A stretch of 33,747 nt of DNA from Candidatus Omnitrophota bacterium (GTDB taxonomy: Bacteria; Omnitrophota; Gorgyraeia; Zapsychrales; Fredricksoniimonadaceae), in the NCBI GenBank assembly GCA_013287965.1, contig JABDCU010000005.1, forward strand, positions 1 through 33,747. The letters run 5' to 3'. Of this stretch, positions 16,474 through 24,575 are shown piece after piece (position 1 is the first letter of the stretch; each line of letters begins with the position of its first letter). The notes under the pieces are model-generated. The model saw only the letters and a program-made list of their open reading frames with translations. It was not told the origin of the DNA and made no database searches. A program made the translations under genes and the position numbers.

Positions 16474-17435
16474 TTAAATTTATAGGGAGTCGCGCCGCTG
16501 CCGCTTTCCTTGATCTCATTATTAAAACCCTTTATCTGCTCAATGATATTGACCCCTATTTCCTTGCTCCATGTGCTAAGCAGGCTTTGTGTTACTTGGC
16601 CCATACGGCCGTCCCCGATAGCAACACTATTTAAACCGGTGACAGGAAGGATGCAAAACGGCGTTCCCGTCATAAAAGCCTCATCCGCCGTATAAACATC
16701 ATAGGGTTCTATATTACGCTCGACACAGGAAAGGCCTAATTTCTTCGCCAGTTCAAAAACAGTGTCCCTGGTAATGCCCCGGAGGATGTTCCTTCCCTCC
16801 GGCGTGATGATCTGTGAATCCTTCACAATAAAAAAATTGTCCCCTGTCCCCTCGGCGACAAAACCATCCGGGTCGAGCAAGAGCGCCCAATTATTGTCCC
16901 CCTTAAACTGCGACGCCTCAATATTGGCCATTTGATAATGGATGCGGCTGCGATTCTTTATTTTAGGGTCCAATAAAGAAGCAGGAATGGCCCTTTGGGA
17001 TGTGATCACCGCGTTGATCCCCGTGTCAAAGAGCTTGCCCATACCAACAACAGTCCACTTCAGCGGAAAATCAGCAATGACAACCGTTGGCTCCGATTTG
17101 CCGTCAAAAACTTGCGCGTAGATGCCCAAGGGGCCGCGGCTGACATTGATCATCAACCGGTGCTCATCCGTCGCTGAAAAAAACGGGTCATTGCGGCGGA
17201 CTGTTTCATGGCAAGCTTCTTCCAATTGGCCGATCGTCATCTTTAACGGGATGCGCAGGATCTTCACCCCTGCCATCAGGCGTTCCAAATGTTCACGCAG
17301 CTTATATTGTTTCTTGTTGAAAGAACGTGTCATTTCAAAGACCATGTCCCCAAACATCAACGCGGAATCAAAAATGGATATCTTGGCTTCTTTTTCAGGG
17401 ACAAACTGCCCGTTCATATAGACAAGTCTTGACAT
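16470..17435 (-). CDS. Class IV PLP-dependent aminotransferase (BCAT/D-amino acid aminotransferase-like)
   Basis: A 321-residue fold-type IV aminotransferase. The N-terminus VYMNGQFVPEKEAKISIFDSALMFGD is typical of branched-chain and D-alanine aminotransferases. The PLP lysine is probably Lys160 in DPKIKNRSRIHY, which aligns with the KxxxR pattern of the ADC-lyase/BCAT group. EGTGDNFFIV and RGITRDTV bind the cofactor phosphate region. A housekeeping amino-acid enzyme is unusual in a glycan locus, so a role in providing an amino or amino-acid substituent is plausible but not shown. It is about 30 residues longer than typical D-amino acid aminotransferases at the C-terminus (after TGLNSVAIGDG). 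Gaps to its neighbours are tiny. Confidence 0.88.
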   Translation of the reverse strand: MSRLVYMNGQFVPEKEAKISIFDSALMFGDMVFEMTRSFNKKQYKLREHLERLMAGVKILRIPLKMTIGQLEEACHETVRRNDPFFSATDEHRLMINVSRGPLGIYAQVFDGKSEPTVVIADFPLKWTVVGMGKLFDTGINAVITSQRAIPASLLDPKIKNRSRIHYQMANIEASQFKGDNNWALLLDPDGFVAEGTGDNFFIVKDSQIITPEGRNILRGITRDTVFELAKKLGLSCVERNIEPYDVYTADEAFMTGTPFCILPVTGLNSVAIGDGRMGQVTQSLLSTWSKEIGVNIIEQIKGFNNEIKESGSGATPYKFK

Positions 17436-17453
17436 CGTATTCTCCCGTTTTAA

Positions 17454-18320
17454 TTAATATTTGATCTTCATTTTCTTGAGCTTCCTGACCACTTCTTTAT
17501 CACGCAGCAGGGACCGGGCATACCGGTTGTAATTCTTGACACTCTCGTTGAACAGCTTATTGGCATCTTCCTTGGTAACAAAGGACTTCTTTTTGGCCTC
17601 AATGATCAGCGAAACCAACGGGTCACGGTCAAAACCGGTCACGTTAAAATTGATCTCATACTTGCCATTGACCAGCCGGTGGACCAATTTGTTCCTGGCA
17701 TAAAATTTTTGGTTGAAATTCTGCCACACACCGGGCAAATGGGAGACATGCAAGGGTTCCTGCATTTCCTTAACGCAAGACCCATTAAAAGGGCTGCGGA
17801 CACAGCTAAAACCGATCTTCTTTAACATTGTTGAGAGCATTTCATAATCATAAGAATAAAGATGGGCATAGCCCCCGATAAATTCCTTCATTCCCCGGTC
17901 AAGCAAAATAGTGTCCTGCCCCGGAGAAACAATGAAATTCATCAGCATCCCGCCTAATCCCAGGTCATTGCGCAAGGACTCATCTTCTTCTTTGGCTTTG
18001 CGAAAAAAATCTTTGTCACGGCCCACATAAGCCTTGCAGGCAATTTCCAGGTCGGGCGTCAATACCCGGAATATCCCTCCGGGCATCAAGACACGGTTGA
18101 CCTCGGCAATGACCATCGGAAGTTTACAATGCGGGATATGTTCCAGCACATGCGAGCAAAAAACAATGGCACAGCTGTTATCAGGAAGGTCCATGTTCAT
18201 CGCGTCTCCCGCGATGGCATTGTCCGTCGAGCGTTTCAGCTTATGGTCAAGCGCCACCCAGCCTTCTTTTCTCCAGATCGGGCTGGCACCCAAATTCAGC
18301 TTTATTTTTTCCTTTGTCAT
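17454..18320 (-). CDS. Class I SAM-dependent methyltransferase
   Basis: A 288-residue methyltransferase with the domain at the N-terminus. LNLGASPIWRKEGWVALDHK covers motif I and the acidic region, CSHVLEHIPHCKLP is the substrate-side helix, and EVNRVLMPGGIFRVLTPD is the strand after the active site. The C-terminal 100 residues are Lys-rich with no recognised domain. It belongs to the group often named predicted SAM-dependent methyltransferases in surface-glycan loci. It lies between the NeuA-type synthetase and the class IV aminotransferase, so it probably modifies the nonulosonate or a nearby sugar. That assignment is positional only. Confidence 0.82.
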   Translation of the reverse strand: MTKEKIKLNLGASPIWRKEGWVALDHKLKRSTDNAIAGDAMNMDLPDNSCAIVFCSHVLEHIPHCKLPMVIAEVNRVLMPGGIFRVLTPDLEIACKAYVGRDKDFFRKAKEEDESLRNDLGLGGMLMNFIVSPGQDTILLDRGMKEFIGGYAHLYSYDYEMLSTMLKKIGFSCVRSPFNGSCVKEMQEPLHVSHLPGVWQNFNQKFYARNKLVHRLVNGKYEINFNVTGFDRDPLVSLIIEAKKKSFVTKEDANKLFNESVKNYNRYARSLLRDKEVVRKLKKMKIKY

Positions 18321-18335
18321 TGACTTCTTGCCCCC

Positions 18336-19040
18336 TTATTTTCTTTTCGGACCACCTAATATTTTTTTCTTCATAAAATAGCCGCACAATTCCACATCCG
18401 GCATTTCATCTATCTCATAAGACTGCCAAAACGGCATCACGTACGCCGCGATCTTGCCTCCCAGGCGGTTACGGGACTTTCTTAACACTGATGGTTTAAA
18501 AACATAGATCGAACCATTCTCCAGGAATAACGGGTCCCGCTCCTGGCGGCGGCCGCGGTTGCGGTAATCAAAGGTCAGACTTTCCAATTTACTTCCCTTT
18601 TTTTTCCACAAACAAAAATCCCCCAAGACAGCCGCGGAAAACAATGAATCGGCTTTTTGGGAAATAAGCGCCTTAATGGCCCCATCAATGTCCCCGGATG
18701 TCCTTAAAGGCGATGTCGCCTGTAAAAAAACCATCAGGTCAACTTTTTTGCGCTGACCGGCTTCGATCTCATCCAAGGCATGCAGCAAGGCATCTTCCGA
18801 CGAGGCCTTGTCCCCCGCGATCGCCTTGGGCCTAAGAATGGCCTTGGCCCCGGCCTTTTGGGCGACACTCAAGATCTCATCACTGTCCGATGACACAAAA
18901 ACACTGCTAATGGACCGGCTTTGCCTGGCTTGTTGGATCGACCAAACTAACAAGGGTTTCCCGCAAAAATCAATAAGGTTTTTGCGCGGGATCACCTTGG
19001 ACCCGCCCCGCGCCGGAATAATAGCCACGATATTCATCAT
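18336..19040 (-). CDS. NeuA-type CMP-nonulosonate (acylneuraminate) cytidylyltransferase
   Basis: A 234-residue cytidylyltransferase that activates a nonulosonic acid with CTP. IIPARGGSKVIPRKN at the N-terminus is the hallmark of the NeuA/LegF/PseF family; VSSDSDEI and FLQATSPLR follow in the expected positions. ATG codons at 19040 and 19037 are both possible; GAGAGGGG lies just upstream and fits the first. It differs from the SpsF-type cytidylyltransferase at 25333, so the locus holds two CMP-transferase types alongside two NeuB-family synthases. Which synthase it partners is unknown. The CMAH-like enzyme two genes upstream would be expected to use a CMP-activated product. Confidence 0.9.
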   Translation of the reverse strand: MMNIVAIIPARGGSKVIPRKNLIDFCGKPLLVWSIQQARQSRSISSVFVSSDSDEILSVAQKAGAKAILRPKAIAGDKASSEDALLHALDEIEAGQRKKVDLMVFLQATSPLRTSGDIDGAIKALISQKADSLFSAAVLGDFCLWKKKGSKLESLTFDYRNRGRRQERDPLFLENGSIYVFKPSVLRKSRNRLGGKIAAYVMPFWQSYEIDEMPDVELCGYFMKKKILGGPKRK

Positions 19041-19047
19041 GCCCCTC

Positions 19048-20205
19048 TCAATGAGCGTCCAATTGTTTTAAGACCAGTTCCCTGACAAATTCGTACGAAG
19101 GCTTGGCCCTATTATTCATGATATACTCCGCGCAGGCCTTTGTCTGACGGAGATACTCCTCATGGCCCATGGTCCTGATATGGTCCAACTTTTTTTTGAA
19201 CGATCCGTATTCACATTCATCCATGGACCAAAACCCCTGGCATGGAAAATCAAATTGGGCGTCCCCTGAGAAATTACAGGACAAGACCTTGGCCCCCCAT
19301 CCAAAGGCCTCACGGGCAAGGGTCGAGAAAAAAGCGACCGTTACCCCGCTGCGGTCCACCGCGCCATAAGAGGACATCTGTTCCCTGTTGGCCTTGATCA
19401 GGGTGATCCGGTCACCGTATTTATTTAAAAAATATTCTTCTTCCTTTTTATTATCGTAACGCAGGGCAACGCAAAGGCTGGTCTTTTGTTCCTTGACATA
19501 ACGGCTGAGAAAATCATCCAAGGTCACCATGGCTTTCCTGACACTGTGCATCTGTTTTCCCGAAAGGGTCTCTTCATCCCATTCTGAGATCAAACACAGG
19601 TCAAATTCAGACCCAAGATTTTGTTTGGATAAAAAAGATTTATAATACCTGGCCTTCAGTGAACCTCCGGGATAGTAAGTGTCAATTTGATGGGCATGCT
19701 CTTTGAACAGCTCCACATCATTCATGCCGAAACAGACCAGCAAGGGCATGGATATAATACTGCCCGGCTGGGGGAACGGCGGCCGGGAATCTTTCAGGCA
19801 GTCCCGGATCCGTGAGCCGTTTTGGATGGCGATGAATTGCGCGTCCTTATAGATCCTGCTGATCAATTGGAAAGGATAACTATTATCGACAAAGGTGATC
19901 ACGGCTTTAGGATGCATATACTGGATACAAGCCAGTAAATAAAGACGGTACAAGCTTCCCAATAATTTCTTTAAAGATTTTACCGGGTCGCGATCGGTCT
20001 GCCCATAACGCATCGCTTTGATATGCTTTAAATTGCTTAAAATACCGAATAATATCCGGGGCGTTATATACAGCACTTCGCGCCTGGAATGAAGGACAAC
20101 ATGGTCAATGCCTTCCAGGACCATTTTGCCAAGGGCCTCACTGCCGGTGGTGTCAAATATGACGACCTGGCTTTTCTTGGGATTAGTGAATTTGATGCTG
20201 GCCAT
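19048..20205 (-). CDS. Surface-carbohydrate biosynthesis protein (GT-B-like), paralogue 2
   Basis: A 385-residue paralogue of the protein at 13688-14854. Shared blocks include LISRIYKDAQFIAIQNGSR, FDLCLISEWDEE, SLCVALRYDNKKEE and STLAREAFGWGAKVLSC. The STLAREAFG segment resembles the nucleotide-sugar site of GT-B transferases, and no signal peptide or membrane span is visible. It starts two bases after the CMAH-like stop. Two diverged copies in one operon suggest two related but not identical transfer steps, for example two nonulosonate linkages; this is inference. The two copies bracket a five-gene block. Confidence 0.75.
   Translation of the reverse strand: MASIKFTNPKKSQVVIFDTTGSEALGKMVLEGIDHVVLHSRREVLYITPRILFGILSNLKHIKAMRYGQTDRDPVKSLKKLLGSLYRLYLLACIQYMHPKAVITFVDNSYPFQLISRIYKDAQFIAIQNGSRIRDCLKDSRPPFPQPGSIISMPLLVCFGMNDVELFKEHAHQIDTYYPGGSLKARYYKSFLSKQNLGSEFDLCLISEWDEETLSGKQMHSVRKAMVTLDDFLSRYVKEQKTSLCVALRYDNKKEEEYFLNKYGDRITLIKANREQMSSYGAVDRSGVTVAFFSTLAREAFGWGAKVLSCNFSGDAQFDFPCQGFWSMDECEYGSFKKKLDHIRTMGHEEYLRQTKACAEYIMNNRAKPSYEFVRELVLKQLDAH
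19055..20190. repeat. Diverged direct repeat copy (pairs with about 13700-14840)
   Basis: This is the partner of the repeat at about 13700-14840, inside paralogue 2 of the surface-carbohydrate gene. The divergence is spread evenly, which suggests an old duplication rather than a recent one. Boundaries are approximate. Confidence 0.75.
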
Positions 20206-20207
20206 GT

Positions 20208-22058
20208 TTATTTTTTGATCTCCTGCTCTAAAATGTGATTAAGCTCCCGGATCAGATGGCCAACGGACTTTTCATTTAAACCGTGGAACCTGGCCCCTTG
20301 AATGATGTTTTCCTGATACCCTTTGTTACAACTGCCGCAATATAACCCATACCGCCTTAAAACATGTTCCACATGGTCATTCTTATCGATCAGGTCGGCA
20401 ATGCTGGTGTTCTTATTGATCGGTAAAAGGCCCGCGGCGCGTAAAGAGGGCATCTGTTTTTTATAATAAGGGGCCTGTAAAAGGCGCCAAAAGGCGGCAT
20501 GAAAGACATCCGGGTCGCGGTCGAATTCACACCAGTAGCCGATGGTGGCCTCGTCCCATGAGAGATCATCCTGTATCAAATGGCCCAAGACTTGCCGGGG
20601 AATAATAATATGGAGATTGGCCTTGGAGCCGGCATCAATAAGGTCCAAACGGCCGTCCTGTATCTTAAAATCAAGAGAAAACATTTCTTTTCCCTGATAC
20701 TCCTGTAAAACAGTCATCCTGACACAAATGTTTTCACAAAAAATGATCTCAGGGACGTCATTAAACTTTAACAAATAATCGCGGAGCTGTTTTTCATTGA
20801 CCGTGCGGCCGACCGGATAAAACCGATCAAATATCTCTTGTTTATAAACAGCATCGATATATTCCCTGACCACCTCGGGCCGGTAAAGCATCCGACGTTT
20901 GGAAACGGAATAATTCCTGTGAAAACGTCCTGTTTGGCTCTTCCAGGATTCCCCTGGCAGCAGATCAATGACCAGGAATTTTTCTTTCCGGAACTCATCT
21001 TTAATTTCCATGACACTATTTTCATGCACGGACCTATCGTACTGTCGGTGCTGAGGGTGCCATAACCTGAAATGTGAGGCAAAGGGCAGCAGGGCCTTGG
21101 CCCTGTAAAGCTTGACGGCCTTCTTCATCATTAATTTCACGCCGCTTTTCGATCTCTCATAAAAAGCATCCTTTTGCTCAGGGGTCAAATGCCGCCAGGT
21201 CAGCGGATAACCCGATGCATTGATAGAAAATCCGCTCATCAGGACATCAATGGGCGGCAGTAATTTAGCGATCTTATTATTAACGCCCGCGTCATTGATA
21301 TTAAGGACATGAAAATCATGGATGCTTATCAAAACAATGGAATCATTCCAAAGGCTTTCCGGCTCATAAACAGTCAGGGAAACAGCGTCATTGAATTTGT
21401 ACGTTTGACCAAACGCCAATGGACGAAGATCTGTAAACCCTGATTTTTTTAAAATTCTGGATATTCTTTGGTTGGGGAAAGCAGGGAATAAGATCGGGGT
21501 TGAACGGTCAAAGTGTTTCAAGGTATTTTCATGCAAATGATCGGAATGTTCATGGGATATCCAAATAGCTGACGGGTGAAGGTCCTCTATTTTCCCTTGA
21601 AATCCCGGATACTGCAGCCAAGCCCCCATGAATGCCGGACCCAAAAGCCATGGGTCTGTAAGGATTGAAAAATCCTCATGACGAATCTCCACACAAGCAT
21701 GAGAATGCAAAATAAACTCAACGGCCCTGTCCATTTTCTGCTGACTTTCAAAATCCGAGTTAGCTGTGGGAAATAAAGCCATATCAACGAATAATTCATT
21801 GTCTTTAATGACGACCGGCATCCCTTTAAGCCCTTGTCCCTTGATATTAACGGCCTGGCCATTCAAATGAAACTTCCATCCATGCGCGGGACACTCAAAA
21901 TGGTCCCCTGCCAGGGCCACATCTCCCCCCATGTGAGGGCAGATATTGGACAGCAAAGAGTATTGCTCACCCTCTTTGACCAAAAAATATTCCGATTTAT
22001 CCAACCGGATGGGCGCGGGCAGACGTTTAAAATTGTTAATGTTCCCTAAAGACCGCAT
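20208..22058 (-). CDS. CMAH-like Rieske/metallo-beta-lactamase protein with C-terminal DUF1858-like domain
   Basis: A 616-residue protein with three parts. Residues about 1-95 form a Rieske [2Fe-2S] domain with ligands Cys40-x-His42 and Cys56-x-x-His59. Residues about 110-540 form a metallo-beta-lactamase/UlaG-like domain with the HxHxDH motif at 169-174, preceded by LTDPWLLGPAFMGAW. The Rieske plus MBL order and the DPWL-GPAF-W segment match CMP-N-acetylneuraminate hydroxylase (CMAH), which makes N-glycolylneuraminic acid in animals. Residues 551-616 resemble DUF1858 (SIADLIDKN..., YGLYCGSC, CxxC at 574-577), which I do not know in CMAH proteins. The setting among NeuB and NeuA genes supports action on a CMP-nonulosonate. 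GGGGAG precedes the ATG by about ten bases. No cytochrome b5 or reductase partner is encoded here. Confidence 0.85.
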   Translation of the reverse strand: MRSLGNINNFKRLPAPIRLDKSEYFLVKEGEQYSLLSNICPHMGGDVALAGDHFECPAHGWKFHLNGQAVNIKGQGLKGMPVVIKDNELFVDMALFPTANSDFESQQKMDRAVEFILHSHACVEIRHEDFSILTDPWLLGPAFMGAWLQYPGFQGKIEDLHPSAIWISHEHSDHLHENTLKHFDRSTPILFPAFPNQRISRILKKSGFTDLRPLAFGQTYKFNDAVSLTVYEPESLWNDSIVLISIHDFHVLNINDAGVNNKIAKLLPPIDVLMSGFSINASGYPLTWRHLTPEQKDAFYERSKSGVKLMMKKAVKLYRAKALLPFASHFRLWHPQHRQYDRSVHENSVMEIKDEFRKEKFLVIDLLPGESWKSQTGRFHRNYSVSKRRMLYRPEVVREYIDAVYKQEIFDRFYPVGRTVNEKQLRDYLLKFNDVPEIIFCENICVRMTVLQEYQGKEMFSLDFKIQDGRLDLIDAGSKANLHIIIPRQVLGHLIQDDLSWDEATIGYWCEFDRDPDVFHAAFWRLLQAPYYKKQMPSLRAAGLLPINKNTSIADLIDKNDHVEHVLRRYGLYCGSCNKGYQENIIQGARFHGLNEKSVGHLIRELNHILEQEIKK

Positions 22059-22078
22059 TCGTTATTAGCTCCCCATGC

Positions 22079-23038
22079 CTAACAGCCCTGACACGCCAAA
22101 CACATCGGGTTTCTGTCATGCAGCAGGTCGTCCCGGACCTTGATCATCTTGTCCCCTGCCCAAGCCTCTGCCAGCGACATTGTTTCAAAGTTCCCGAGTT
22201 TAAGCATTTTCCCGTAAAAAGTGCAGCAAGGCAGGATGTCCCTGTTGGCAAAAATGGCCAGCCGGCGGAAAGGGTCATTGCAATTGAACTGTTTTGGTTT
22301 TTTCCCGCCGGTAAAATCCTGGAAATGTTTGCGCAGGTGCATGTCAACAATTTCAACCCTCTCTTGCCAAAACGCTAAAAAATCTTTTTCTTCATGTTTA
22401 TTCCCATCCATCTCAACGAAGGAAACCCGCATGATAGGAAGGAGGCTCTTGCGCCGCTGTTTCTCCTTTAAGATCAAAAGCACATTATCCACGACCTTTT
22501 GGTATAATCCGTTTCCCCTCAACGCCAGATAGGTCTCTTTGGAGAAAGCATCGATCGAAGTAAAAAGATGCACCAGGCCGGAATCAAAGATCTCATCAAC
22601 ATATTTATGCAATAACAGGCCGTTGGTAATGACGCGGGAATCCATCCCGCCTATCGCGTGGAATTCCTTGATGACAGGGAAACAACGGTTGTCCAACAGC
22701 GGTTCTCCGATCGATATGTTGATGGACGGCAAAGCCATTTCTTTGGCTTCCCTAAAGAATTTTTCCAATATAGTATCGGACAACTTCGCTTTGGTGTTGA
22801 TCGTGTAAGGAAGGTCGGGATGTTCCTCCGTGTTCCGCGGGCAAAAAACGCAGGACTCATTGCAGGAATCAACCAACTCCAGATCCACATGCAAAGGGGC
22901 CGTTAACAGATGGTCCGGCCCTGCTTTAGTCCAGGATTCCCGGTATTCCCTATAACGTTTCCCGAAAGTTTCAGCCAAGCGCTCTTCCAAATCATCAGCC
23001 TGGTTACGGATCACACCGCCTGACATTATTTTTTCCAT
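22079..23038 (-). CDS. Radical SAM protein with SPASM-like C-terminus
   Basis: A 319-residue radical SAM enzyme. The [4Fe-4S] motif is Cys59-x3-Cys63-x2-Cys66 in DSCNESCVFC. INISIGEPLLD corresponds to the GGEP SAM-binding motif, and the TSIDAFSKET strand follows. The C-terminal 70 residues hold further cysteines (FNCNDPF, LPCCTFYG, MCLACQGC), resembling a SPASM/twitch auxiliary cluster domain. AAGGAGAGG five bases upstream fixes the ATG at 23038. It is the gene immediately before the CMAH-like protein, so the two may form a modification pair acting on the same sugar. The reaction is unknown. Related proteins occur in surface-glycan loci, but I know of no assigned product. Confidence 0.88.
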   Translation of the reverse strand: MEKIMSGGVIRNQADDLEERLAETFGKRYREYRESWTKAGPDHLLTAPLHVDLELVDSCNESCVFCPRNTEEHPDLPYTINTKAKLSDTILEKFFREAKEMALPSINISIGEPLLDNRCFPVIKEFHAIGGMDSRVITNGLLLHKYVDEIFDSGLVHLFTSIDAFSKETYLALRGNGLYQKVVDNVLLILKEKQRRKSLLPIMRVSFVEMDGNKHEEKDFLAFWQERVEIVDMHLRKHFQDFTGGKKPKQFNCNDPFRRLAIFANRDILPCCTFYGKMLKLGNFETMSLAEAWAGDKMIKVRDDLLHDRNPMCLACQGC

Positions 23039-23050
23039 ATATCCTCTCCT

Positions 23051-23533
23051 TTAAAAAACTTTACGAAGTTCCATGAGGGTAAAATAACCGTCCCCATGTT
23101 TCTCTCTGCCAACCGGACAAAACCCGGTACTTTCAAAGCAGCGCAAAGAAGCTTTATTGTCTTCTTTAATTAGGGCCTTTAAAACTTTTACTTCGGGCAA
23201 AAAAAAGATCTTTTGACTTGTTTGCTTAAGCGCCTGGGCACCCAGGCCTTTGCCCCGATGGCCGTCATTAATGGCCATGCTCACCAAGGCACCATCATGC
23301 TTTAGATCATAACGCACCTGGCCGACGGGAACACCGTTGTCCAAGATGATAAAAAGCTTCACGTCATTGCGCTGCAATGTCTCTTTAAACCACTCCAAAT
23401 GCTCCTGGCGCCCGACACTGCGCGCCTGGATAGATTGGGAACAGACCAAAGGATCATTACGCAATGACAAAAGAAATTCCGCGTCTTCCCAAACGGCAGA
23501 GCGCAATGTGATCTGCGCCGGCAATTTATTCAT
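23051..23533 (-). CDS. pseH: GNAT acetyltransferase, PseH-like
   Basis: A 160-residue GNAT-fold N-acetyltransferase. ITLRSAVWEDAEFLLSLRND at the N-terminus and the EHLEWFKETL helix resemble PseH, which acetylates the 4-amino group of UDP-4-amino-4,6-dideoxy-AltNAc. GHRGKGLGAQ at 91-100 is the acetyl-CoA pyrophosphate-binding loop, and NKASLRCFESTGF is the usual C-terminal motif. The chosen ATG at 23533 overlaps the pseI stop by eight bases; the track start at 23569 extends into pseI without support. Lying directly after pseI, it probably supplies the acyl group of the nonulosonate. Another acyl donor cannot be excluded. Confidence 0.82.
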   Translation of the reverse strand: MNKLPAQITLRSAVWEDAEFLLSLRNDPLVCSQSIQARSVGRQEHLEWFKETLQRNDVKLFIILDNGVPVGQVRYDLKHDGALVSMAINDGHRGKGLGAQALKQTSQKIFFLPEVKVLKALIKEDNKASLRCFESTGFCPVGREKHGDGYFTLMELRKVF

Positions 23534-24575
23534 CAATGATGCCCCATGTGACCGGCTCTCCGCGGCCAACCGCTTTCTTTAACCTTTTACCTAACACCTT
23601 TCCTATTTCTTTGGGTGCCAGGCCATGGCCTGGCCTGATAACACGGATATTTTCCGCGGTAACAACATCCCCTTGCCTCATTTCTTTAACAAAAAATAAT
23701 GACCTACGGAATTTTAAACTGCCCTTCTCCGATGCTGCTGGGCCATAAGAGGCCTGTCCTATGGAGGACTCCGCCAAACGGATATCATTGACCAATCTAT
23801 GCAACTGCCCTGATGATAAAGAAAACGCCGCGTCAGGGCTTTGGTCTGTATCAGAAGATTTAAAATGTTTTTCAATGATATTGGCACCTAAGGCGACCGC
23901 AGCAATGGATGAGACGCTGTCAGTGGTATGGTCTGAGAGGCCTGTCACCACATCAAACTGCCTGCGCATGTCCATGATCTGTGCCAAGTTCATCTCTTGC
24001 GGTTTCGCCGGATACGCGCTCACACAATGAAGAAGGGCCAAATTTTTGGTCCCATGCCCGCGTAATACATCCACCGCGTGGCGTATCTCCTGCAAGGAAG
24101 CCATGCCGGTGGACATGATCACCGGCTTTCCCGTCTGCGCGACCTTTTTTAACAAAGGATCATCCACTAATTCAAATGAAGCAATTTTATACGCGGGGAC
24201 ATCCAATGTTTCCAAGAAGTCTACCGCCGTCTCATCAAAAGGCGTTGAAAAAAAGTGCAGGCCTATCCTTTCCGCATCTTCTTTTAAAGGCTTGTGCCAT
24301 TCCCAGGGGGTTTGAGCTTGCTTGTACAACTGATACAAGGTCTTGTCCTTCCAAAGAGGATGGTCTATATGAAAATATTCATTATTGCAATCAATGGTCA
24401 TGGTGTCCGGCGTATACGTCTGGAGCTTAATGGCATCAGCCCCTGCTTCTTTGGCAGACCTCACCATGGCCATTGCTTTTTCAAAAGACCCGCCATGGTT
24501 CGCGGACATCTCCGCGATCACATAACAAGGCTGCCCCGTGCCGATGGCCCTATTTTTTATTTTAAACTCCGGCAT
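23526..24575 (-). CDS. pseI: Pseudaminic acid synthase, NeuB family with SAF domain
   Basis: A 349-residue enzyme that condenses phosphoenolpyruvate with a six-carbon 2,4-diacetamido sugar to form a nine-carbon nonulosonic acid. The TIM barrel includes YVIAEMSANHGGS, IKLQTYTPDTMT, STGMAS and LLHCVSAYP, with metal-binding His216 (GLSDHTTD) and His237 (EKHF). The last 60 residues form the SAF/antifreeze-like domain with VIRPGHGLAPKE. ANHGGS and IKLQTYT are typical of PseI rather than sialic acid NeuB. Full family length (about 345). It overlaps the TIM-barrel gene upstream by 14 bases. It is a central gene of the pse-like module. Confidence 0.93.
   Translation of the reverse strand: MPEFKIKNRAIGTGQPCYVIAEMSANHGGSFEKAMAMVRSAKEAGADAIKLQTYTPDTMTIDCNNEYFHIDHPLWKDKTLYQLYKQAQTPWEWHKPLKEDAERIGLHFFSTPFDETAVDFLETLDVPAYKIASFELVDDPLLKKVAQTGKPVIMSTGMASLQEIRHAVDVLRGHGTKNLALLHCVSAYPAKPQEMNLAQIMDMRRQFDVVTGLSDHTTDSVSSIAAVALGANIIEKHFKSSDTDQSPDAAFSLSSGQLHRLVNDIRLAESSIGQASYGPAASEKGSLKFRRSLFFVKEMRQGDVVTAENIRVIRPGHGLAPKEIGKVLGKRLKKAVGRGEPVTWGIIDE

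Noticed and set aside
11902-20205. One of the GT-B-like proteins (LIC12162-type or the surface-carbohydrate paralogues) being PseG or NeuC
   Set aside because: Their lengths and motifs do not match PseG (short, MurG-like N-terminus) or NeuC; I could not find the characteristic N-terminal glycine/histidine region.
20208-22058. The Rieske/MBL protein as an ordinary ring-hydroxylating dioxygenase component or a stand-alone UlaG lactonase
   Set aside because: Neither alternative explains both domains in one chain; the DPWL/GPAF block and the nonulosonate neighbourhood fit CMAH better. A divergent function remains possible.
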